From RI-153 sp963752935 (GTDB lineage: Bacteria; Chloroflexota; Anaerolineae; Caldilineales; Caldilineaceae), in NCBI GenBank assembly GCA_963752935.1, contig CAVWAL010000022.1, positions 1 to 64,000 on the forward strand: a stretch of 64,000 nucleotides of DNA. Direction: 5' to 3'. Below the pieces are notes generated by a model. That model made no database searches. It was given only the letters and a program-made list of their open reading frames with translations, and was not told the origin of the DNA. A program made the translations under genes and the position numbers. Of the stretch, positions 1 to 5,442 are shown one piece after another. How positions within the stretch are numbered: position 1 is the first letter of the stretch; each line of letters begins with the position of its first letter.

Positions 1-1
1 A

Positions 2-74
<73 letters not shown>

Positions 75-86
75 GTAGCTCCACCT

Positions 87-115
87 ACTATACTCGATCT
101 GGGCTCAAATCACAA
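87..115 (-). promoter_or_regulatory. sigma-70-type promoter of tRNA-Lys
   Basis: On the minus strand TTGTGA (110-115) is followed after 17 bases by TATAGT (87-92). Transcription would start about 80, a few bases before the mature tRNA 5' end. Spacing and position fit a housekeeping promoter driving the tRNA alone. Confidence 0.75.
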
Positions 116-154
116 ATTTCGTTGGATTCCCCGCACACCTGCCAATACGACCGC

Positions 155-727
155 CTAGGGCGTCTCGGCAATGGACAAGGTCTGCGCCCCTGATCGGGTG
201 AGCACTTCGCCGTCAGGAGAAGACGCCACCACCCAGATGGCGTAATCCCCTGGGGATAGGGGCGCCTCTGGGGTCACGGACCACCGCCCACTGGCATCGA
301 CCTCGGCTTCGGCAATCTGTCGAACGTCAGAGTCCTCGACAGAACGGACGAAAACGGCGACGCTTGTTCCCCGCGGCGCGCGACCACTCAAGGTAGGCTG
401 TCTATCTGAGAACGGTTCGGTCAAGGGCGTTCGGATCGTGGGCGGTGATACGGGCACAGCATCAGGCCCGATGCTCAGCATCAAGGTCTGACTCTCTCCT
501 CGCGAGCGTCCGGTCACGTCGACCATCCCCACACGTACCCACGTCATGCCTACTGGTAGCGGTGCCGGGGTCACGAACATCCATTCGCCATTGGCATCCG
601 CCTCAACAAAGTAGCGACGATCGTCCACATCAACAGCAAGGATTGCGCCTGCCGCTGCCTGGCCAAACAACACGGGCCGACTATTGGCTGAAAGCGTACT
701 CCCCTGACCCAACACCGATAAGGTCAC
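155..727 (-). CDS. C-terminal part of a secreted Ig-like repeat protein (split by frameshift)
   Basis: The 190 residues contain two consecutive bacterial Ig-like modules of about 85 residues. Each has the pattern of a glycine turn, then 'DA(N/S)G(E/R)W', then 'P.PL..G'. The frame is open upstream without a good start and runs through the repeat tract in the register that reads DTPTETPTPT, the normal register of the neighbouring gene. It is therefore most likely the extracellular C-terminus of the protein beginning at 2072, not a separate gene. The GTG at 727 is only the first possible start codon in the frame. Function is unknown; surface adhesion or cell-wall interaction is a guess from architecture. 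Confidence 0.7.
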   Translation of the reverse strand: MTLSVLGQGSTLSANSRPVLFGQAAAGAILAVDVDDRRYFVEADANGEWMFVTPAPLPVGMTWVRVGMVDVTGRSRGESQTLMLSIGPDAVPVSPPTIRTPLTEPFSDRQPTLSGRAPRGTSVAVFVRSVEDSDVRQIAEAEVDASGRWSVTPEAPLSPGDYAIWVVASSPDGEVLTRSGAQTLSIAETP

Positions 728-2072
728 CGCGTTGGCGGACTGTGTAGGAATCGGCGTCTCGGTGGCCGTGGGTGTGTCGGTGGCCGTCGGCGTTTCCGTG
801 GGTGTGTCGGTAGGTGTCGGTGTTTCCGTGGGTGTGTCGGTGGCTGTCGGTGTTTCCGTCGGTGTGTCGGTAGGTGTCGGCGTTTCCGTCGGTGTGTCGG
901 TAGGCGTCGGCGTTTCCGTCGGTGTGTCGGTAGGCGTCGGCGTTTCCGTCGGTGTGTCGGTAGGCGTCGGCGTTTCCGTCGGTGTGTCGGTAGGTGTCGG
1001 CGTTTCCGTCGGTGTGTCGGTAGGCGTCGGTGTTTCCGTCGGTGTGTCGGTAGGTGTCGGCGTTTCCGTCGGTGTGTCGGTAGGTGTCGGCGTTTCCGTC
1101 GGTGTGTCGGTAGGTGTCGGCGTCTCCGTGGGTGTGTCGGTAGGTGTCGGCGTCTCCGTGGGTGTGTCGGTAGGTGTCGGCGTCTCCGTCGGTGTGTCGG
1201 TTGGTGTCGGCGTCTCCGTCGGTGTGTCGGTAGGTGTCGGCGTCTCCGTGGGTGTGTCGGTTGGCGTCGGCGTCTCCGTCGGTGTGTCGGTAGCGTCGGT
1301 GTTTCGGTGTGTCGGTAGCCGTCGGTATCTCGGTGGGCGTGTCTCGGTACTCGGTCGGTGCCGTCGGCGTCTCGGTTGCTATCGGGATCGCCGTTAGCGT
1401 TGCCGGCGCAGTTTCCGTTGGAGTGGGCGTCTCTATCTCGCTCGCCTCGACCGCTTCTGAACGAGCACCGATCACACTCTCATCGCCGGATTCGTCTGTT
1501 CCAAGTGGCTCCGCTTCAGCAGGCTGCTCCGCCGTCTCGGTTGCTGTCGCCGTCTCGGTTGATGTCGCCGTCTCGGTTGCTGTCGCCGTCTCCGTCGGCG
1601 TCGCTGTGGCGGTCTCCTCGGCCGCTTCCGGACGAGCATCGATCACACTTTCAGCGTTGGTTTCGAGGGTTTCAATTGGATCCGCTTTGACAGCCTCTTC
1701 CACGGCGAGAGGAGTTACCGATTCAACTGTGACGGGCAGTGGGGTATCTTCCTGGACGGCAGAGGGGGTGGGCGTATCTGTTGCCACGGGGGCAGGGGGC
1801 GATCCTTCCAGGATCAGCGCCACCTCGGACGGTGTTGCCGTCGATGTAACGGTTGGGGCTGCAGCCACTTGACCACCAGGATCAAGAACGCGTACCTCGG
1901 TGGTGGATAGTGGCAGTAGGCTGTCTGCGACCGCAGGTTCGCTTCTTGGGCTCTCCACCCCAATCCACCACCAGATTAGCAGTCCCAACAATAACAGAAA
2001 AGCCACACCGATCTTCCAAAGATCAAGCGGCCATGCCAGATAGGGGCGACGCTCTTGGGGTGGTTGCGCCAT
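681..2072 (-). CDS. Membrane-anchored Thr/Pro-repeat protein, N-terminal part (frameshifted)
   Basis: The protein starts MAQPPQERRPY and has one transmembrane helix at about residues 20-40 (LLLLGLLIWWW). A long Thr/Pro/Glu-rich linker follows, typical of extracellular stalks. After about residue 255 the meaningful TPTETPT pattern switches abruptly to an Arg/His/Asp pattern (RHTDGNADTY). That pattern is the same 30-bp repeat read in the wrong register. Restoring five bases near 1291-1315 would give one continuous 640-residue protein ending at 155 with two Ig-like domains. It lies 38 bp downstream of the helix-hairpin-helix membrane gene and is probably co-transcribed with it. Confidence 0.75.
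   Translation of the reverse strand: MAQPPQERRPYLAWPLDLWKIGVAFLLLLGLLIWWWIGVESPRSEPAVADSLLPLSTTEVRVLDPGGQVAAAPTVTSTATPSEVALILEGSPPAPVATDTPTPSAVQEDTPLPVTVESVTPLAVEEAVKADPIETLETNAESVIDARPEAAEETATATPTETATATETATSTETATATETAEQPAEAEPLGTDESGDESVIGARSEAVEASEIETPTPTETAPATLTAIPIATETPTAPTEYRDTPTEIPTATDTPKHRRYRHTDGDADANRHTHGDADTYRHTDGDADTNRHTDGDADTYRHTHGDADTYRHTHGDADTYRHTDGNADTYRHTDGNADTYRHTDGNTDAYRHTDGNADTYRHTDGNADAYRHTDGNADAYRHTDGNADAYRHTDGNADTYRHTDGNTDSHRHTHGNTDTYRHTHGNADGHRHTHGHRDADSYTVRQRGDLIGVGSGEYAFSQ
781..1290. repeat. 30-bp coding tandem repeat, 17 units
   Basis: Seventeen head-to-tail 30-bp units fill this stretch, with a few substitutions per unit and partial units on both sides. On the minus strand in the correct register each unit encodes the decapeptide DTPTETPTPT. 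The unit length is a multiple of three, so copy-number change alone would not shift the frame. A damaged 25-bp unit follows at 1291-1315. Confidence 0.95.
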
Positions 2073-2110
2073 AAGGGAACTCTATCCTCTGTTGTGTAGC
2101 GAGGGAGCGC

Positions 2111-2803
2111 TCAGGCTTCGTTGCTCAACTGCACAGCCTGCTCGAGCCAAATTTTGAAGTCAACACTCTCCCCGGCAGCGGCGGCTTCCGGTAAAAGACG
2201 GGCCAATGTCTGTGGAGATAGACTGGCCAGTTGCCTGTAGGTGAAGATCCCAGCACGGTAAAGTGTTTGCTCTGAGAGACTGCCAACCCCGTCAATACGA
2301 GTGAAATTGTCCGGCACAGGACCAGCGTACGTTGCACCCACTCGGTCAAACTGCTCGGCCAACTCGCGCGCCTGTGCAATCCATAGGTTTGGATCGCTGG
2401 TAGACGGCGCTTGTGCGGCCGTTTGGAGTGTTTCTACATTGGAGGTGGCTACCTGGTGCCAGGTGAAGATTCCTGCATTATACAGTCGCTTCTGGTAAAC
2501 GATCCCAATGCCGCGAATCCGCCACAAAGGATCTGGGTAACTGCTCTCGCCAGGTGCAGAATGGGCCTCAGACACACGAGTTGGCGTCTTGGCAGAAGAT
2601 CCCCAATCCGCGGCAAGGGCTTCGCGTTCGGCCACAATATCATTCCCTGTGGATGTGCGCGGAGATGCATATGCGACGCGCCTCGACGGCTCTGAACGCG
2701 CGCGGCGCTGGCGGAACCACATCCACTCAATCAAGGTCGACATGATCCAACCGAGCAAAAACCCGGCGCCTATATACCACCATATGGATTGTCCGATGAG
2801 CAA
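2111..2803 (-). CDS. Membrane-anchored helix-hairpin-helix protein
   Basis: A single N-terminal transmembrane segment (WWYIGAGFLLGWIMSTLI) is followed by a basic stop-transfer stretch and a low-complexity linker. Two related helix-hairpin-helix modules of about 55 residues come next. They contain 'WRIRGIGIVYQKRLYNAGIF' and 'RIDGVGSLSEQTLYRAGIF', which resemble the DUF4332-type HhH motifs that bind DNA or proteins. The start is placed at a TTG (2803) because GGAGG lies five bases upstream. A longer reading from another TTG at 2851 is possible but lacks a ribosome site. The function is not known. It precedes the TP-repeat gene by 38 bp. Confidence 0.7.
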   Translation of the reverse strand: MLIGQSIWWYIGAGFLLGWIMSTLIEWMWFRQRRARSEPSRRVAYASPRTSTGNDIVAEREALAADWGSSAKTPTRVSEAHSAPGESSYPDPLWRIRGIGIVYQKRLYNAGIFTWHQVATSNVETLQTAAQAPSTSDPNLWIAQARELAEQFDRVGATYAGPVPDNFTRIDGVGSLSEQTLYRAGIFTYRQLASLSPQTLARLLPEAAAAGESVDFKIWLEQAVQLSNEA

Positions 2804-2968
2804 AAGAACCTCCAACTGGCCTGTTTCGTATGCGCCATTACTTCGGTACAAGCATTACGCTCTGACTGAGATAACCCAATACAAGTCATAGAATACATTG
2901 AGAGTCTACATTGAGCAAAAGCGATGGTCAATGCTGCGACAGATGCAGATCAAATCGGTGTGCCGAAT

Positions 2969-3742
2969 TCAACGCCCCAGTCGTCGCTGCCGTGCTGCTT
3001 CAAAAAGAATGATCGACCCTGCCACGGCTGCATTGAGCGACTCTGTCTGACGATGCATGGGGATAGCGATGCCGATGCCGCGTGCCAGGGCTGCACTTCC
3101 TGCTCCGGATGCCTCGCCGCCCACCACCAAAGCTGCAGGGTGTTGCCAGGGGACGGCATCGTAGGTCAATGTCGCATCCGCCGCCGCCACGTAAACTGCA
3201 CGATCCCCCAGTTCTGCTTCGACTGCATGCCAGTCGGCGCAGACCCGAACAGGCATCCGAAAATGTGCGCCCATTGCCGCCCGCAATACTTTGTCGTTAA
3301 AAGGATCGACCGTCTCAGGGCCAAAGATCATCAGATCGACGCCCGCTGCCGTCGCACTGCGCATCAATGTGCCGGCATTGCCAGGGTCACGAACACGATC
3401 GAGGACTAGAATCAACTGTGGAGACGAGGGCGGAACCAGGTGGGGTAGGGACACGATGGCGACGATTCCCTGTGGCGTCACCGTCTCGGTCATGGCGGAC
3501 AAGACAGCGTCAGTCACCGTGAAAGTGGGGACACCCTGCGCCCGCATCTCGGCAACCAATGCACTATGCGGACTCTCGGCGGACACATAAAGCGCATCCA
3601 CATGCGCCTTTGCCTGCCACGCATCCTCGATCAAACGCGCGCCCTCGAGAAGACAGAGGCCGCTCTGATCGCGATAGCGTTTGCGCTGTAGCTTGCGCGC
3701 CTCTTTGACGCGTGAGTTGCCGGTGCTGGTAATGTCAGCCAT
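2969..3742 (-). CDS. TrmH/SpoU family RNA 2'-O-methyltransferase
   Basis: The 257-residue protein has the SpoU-type two-part layout. An N-terminal L30e-like substrate-binding domain begins 'TSTGNSRVKEARKL'. A C-terminal SPOUT knot domain follows. Its motif 1 is LDRVRDPGNAGTLMRSA (the Asn-Ala-Gly and Arg needed for ribose methylation). Motif 2 is LVVGGEASG and motif 3 is 'IAIPMHRQTESLNAAVAG'. This matches 23S rRNA 2'-O-ribose methyltransferases, but the exact target nucleotide cannot be told from sequence. An upstream in-frame TTG at 3766 gives a longer version; the ATG at 3742 fits the family's usual start. It follows rplT on the same strand, as in several bacteria. Confidence 0.9.
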   Translation of the reverse strand: MADITSTGNSRVKEARKLQRKRYRDQSGLCLLEGARLIEDAWQAKAHVDALYVSAESPHSALVAEMRAQGVPTFTVTDAVLSAMTETVTPQGIVAIVSLPHLVPPSSPQLILVLDRVRDPGNAGTLMRSATAAGVDLMIFGPETVDPFNDKVLRAAMGAHFRMPVRVCADWHAVEAELGDRAVYVAAADATLTYDAVPWQHPAALVVGGEASGAGSAALARGIGIAIPMHRQTESLNAAVAGSIILFEAARQRRLGR

Positions 3743-3773
3743 TTTCAACTTGTGACCATCAACCAATGAAAGA

Positions 3774-3798
3774 CGACAGGGAATAAAATTCCCTGTCG
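3774..3798 (-). terminator. hairpin between rplT and trmH-family gene
   Basis: An 11-bp perfect stem (CGACAGGGAAT/ATTCCCTGTCG) with a 3-nt loop lies 42 bp after the rplT stop. Short T-rich stretches flank both sides. It probably ends or attenuates the infC-rpmI-rplT transcript before the methyltransferase gene. Confidence 0.6.
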
Positions 3799-3840
3799 CC
3801 TTTTCGTCTGCCGATTAGGATTCTGATTGCGCCGATAAAC

Positions 3841-4197
3841 CTACGACAGGTGTGATTTCGCCAGTTCGGCCAGTTTGCCAAACGCAGCACCATCGCGCAC
3901 TGCGATGTCGGACAATACTTTGCGATCTACCTGAACGTTGGCTTGCTTGAGACCATGGATCAGACGGCTGTAGGTGAGACCATTCAGCCGCGCCGCTGCG
4001 TTGATACGCGTGATCCATAGGCGACGGAAATCGCGCTTACGGTTGCGACGATCCCGGTAGGCGTAGAACAAAGACTTGAGCATCGCCTCATTGGCACGGC
4101 GGAAGAGCTTCGACCGCGTGCCAAATTGGCCTTTGGTAAATTTTAGAACTTTTTTGTGTCGATTGCGAGCATAAACTCGCGGTGACGAACGAGGCAT
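3841..4197 (-). CDS. rplT: 50S ribosomal protein L20
   Basis: The 118-residue protein begins MPRSSPRVYARNRHKKVLK and carries the L20 hallmarks. These are a very basic N-terminal helix, the 'LFRRANEAMLKSLFYAYRDRR' region, 'RLWITRINAAAR' and 'GLTYSRLIHGLK'. L20 binds 23S rRNA early in 50S assembly and in other bacteria represses its own operon. The ATG at 4197 is chosen because GGAAGGAG lies just upstream; the in-frame extension to 4239 is not homologous to the family. It is the third gene of infC-rpmI-rplT. Confidence 0.98.
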   Translation of the reverse strand: MPRSSPRVYARNRHKKVLKFTKGQFGTRSKLFRRANEAMLKSLFYAYRDRRNRKRDFRRLWITRINAAARLNGLTYSRLIHGLKQANVQVDRKVLSDIAVRDGAAFGKLAELAKSHLS

Positions 4198-4303
4198 GGA
4201 TGGCTCCTTCCGTGAGGGCGGGCACGTCGATGTTTCCACCGTGTGCCGCTTTCAACTGGCCGATCACGTACTTGGTTGAGTAAATACTGTCAAAACCCTT
4301 GCG

Positions 4304-4504
4304 TCACTCAGTCGGATCGTTGACCGTCTGCTTGACCATATTCATCAATGGCTTGCTTTCGCTGGGCACTGCATGGCGCAGATCCGCCGTGCGACGCTTG
4401 TTGCGGCGCAAGTGGCTGCGTCCCTGCTTCATACGCATCACCTTACCGTTTTTGGTGACACGGAAGCGCTTCTTGGTGCCTTTGTGAGTTTTCATCTTCG
4501 GCAT
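4304..4504 (-). CDS. rpmI: 50S ribosomal protein L35
   Basis: The 66-residue protein starts MPKMKTHKGTKKRFRVTKNG and continues with the typical L35 pattern 'KVMRMKQGRSHLRRNKRRTADLR'. A GGAG ribosome site precedes the ATG at 4504, so the 12-residue in-frame extension is discarded. It sits between infC and rplT in the conserved order. The 141-bp gap to infC contains a terminator-like hairpin. Confidence 0.98.
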   Translation of the reverse strand: MPKMKTHKGTKKRFRVTKNGKVMRMKQGRSHLRRNKRRTADLRHAVPSESKPLMNMVKQTVNDPTE

Positions 4505-4538
4505 GGCGTTGCTCCGTTCTTTGCTACAATCGGCAGAC

Positions 4539-4563
4539 ACACAAAACGGGCTGTAAAAGCCCG
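4539..4563 (-). terminator. terminator-like hairpin (possible attenuator) between infC and rpmI
   Basis: On the minus strand CGGGCT-(5 nt)-AGCCCG is followed directly by TTTTGTGTGT, the layout of an intrinsic terminator. It lies after the infC stop and before the rpmI ribosome site. It could therefore reduce or regulate read-through into the ribosomal protein genes. L20-dependent control of this operon is known in other bacteria; its operation here is inference. Confidence 0.55.
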
Positions 4564-4645
4564 CTTGATTTACGACTCGTTATTTTAACACCTATTGGAC
4601 AAAATACCCAAAAATGCATTCAGTCGTTTAGATGGAAACCTTCGC

Positions 4646-5164
4646 CTATTTACTGCCTTCGGGGCTCAACAACATCACCATGCTGCGTCCCTCGAAGCCA
4701 GGCTCCGATTCAATGACGGCCATCTCTGATAGATCTTTGGCCACTCGTTCCATCAATTCTAGCGCAACTTCGCGGTGGACAATCTCTCGACCGCGGAAAC
4801 GAATGCGTACACGGACCTTCTGCCCATCCTTCAAAAACTTACGCGATTTCGTGAGCACAACCTGAATGTCGTGTTCCCCAGTTTTGGGGCGCAGACGCAC
4901 TTCTTTGATTTCAACTTGTTTCTGCGCCTTACGAGATTCACGTTCGCGCTTCTGCTTTTCATAGAGGTACTTGCCGTAATCCATCAACCGACAAACGGGC
5001 GGCTGAGCGTTCGGTGCAACCTCTACCAGATCCAATTCTCGCTCTTGGGCGAGTTCCAGCGCATCGCGCACGGTCATAATCCCTAACTGCTCACCGGCGG
5101 CGTCGATGACCCGTACTTCACGAGCACGAATCTCTCTGTTGACGCGTGTAGTATCTTGGCTAAT
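4646..5164 (-). CDS. infC: Translation initiation factor IF-3, AUU start
   Basis: The C-terminal domain is unmistakable: 'CRLMDYGKYLYEKQKRERE', 'KEVRLRPKTGEHDIQVVLTK' and 'GREIVHREVALELMERV'. The first internal ATG (5077) would remove the N-terminal domain. In-frame upstream codons encode the expected VNREIRAREVRVIDAAGEQL. No ATG, GTG or TTG lies suitably upstream of them. An AAGGAG sequence is followed after seven bases by ATT at 5162-5164, giving a 172-residue protein of normal length. AUU starts are the known autoregulatory device of infC, because IF-3 discriminates against them. A consensus promoter lies about 110 bp upstream. Confidence 0.95.
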   Translation of the reverse strand: MSQDTTRVNREIRAREVRVIDAAGEQLGIMTVRDALELAQERELDLVEVAPNAQPPVCRLMDYGKYLYEKQKRERESRKAQKQVEIKEVRLRPKTGEHDIQVVLTKSRKFLKDGQKVRVRIRFRGREIVHREVALELMERVAKDLSEMAVIESEPGFEGRSMVMLLSPEGSK

Positions 5165-5272
5165 ATCAGTGCTCCTTGTGTTGACTGAAATTCATCTTAA
5201 AACGTGGGGTACAAAACCCAACAGGCCAACCAACTGATTCTGCTAACGAAAATCGCAGAGTTGACCAACTAG

Positions 5273-5301
5273 AGTATAGCATCACCGGTCGAGAGCGTCA
5301 A
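5273..5301 (-). promoter_or_regulatory. sigma-70-type promoter of infC-rpmI-rplT
   Basis: On the minus strand TTGACG (5296-5301) and TATACT (5273-5278) are separated by 17 bases. Transcription would start near 5266, leaving a leader of about 100 nt before the AUU start of infC. Confidence 0.85.
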
Positions 5302-5442
5302 ATGTTTTTTTGCCATTTCTACTCTGGCTGACCAGATGGGTTGAGATGCTGCCGTGTTGTCGGCTGTGGTACAATTTTGTCAGCGATTTGCTAAATCCAC
5401 ACTCAATCCCATGCCCAATCTAAACCCTATTGAGAGAAACTA

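Noticed and set aside
781..1290. CRISPR-like array
   Set aside because: The units are contiguous without spacers, are 30 bp in length and encode a regular peptide in frame.
732..1397. Plus-strand open frame encoding a pure GVSVGVSVGV repeat protein
   Set aside because: It is the antisense of the 30-bp coding repeat. The low-complexity Val/Gly pattern is a by-product, and no ribosome site or domain supports it.
5370..5375. TACAAT as -10 box for the UxaA-family gene
   Set aside because: No -35 sequence lies at an acceptable distance. Only an extended -10 reading is possible, so I did not list it as a promoter.
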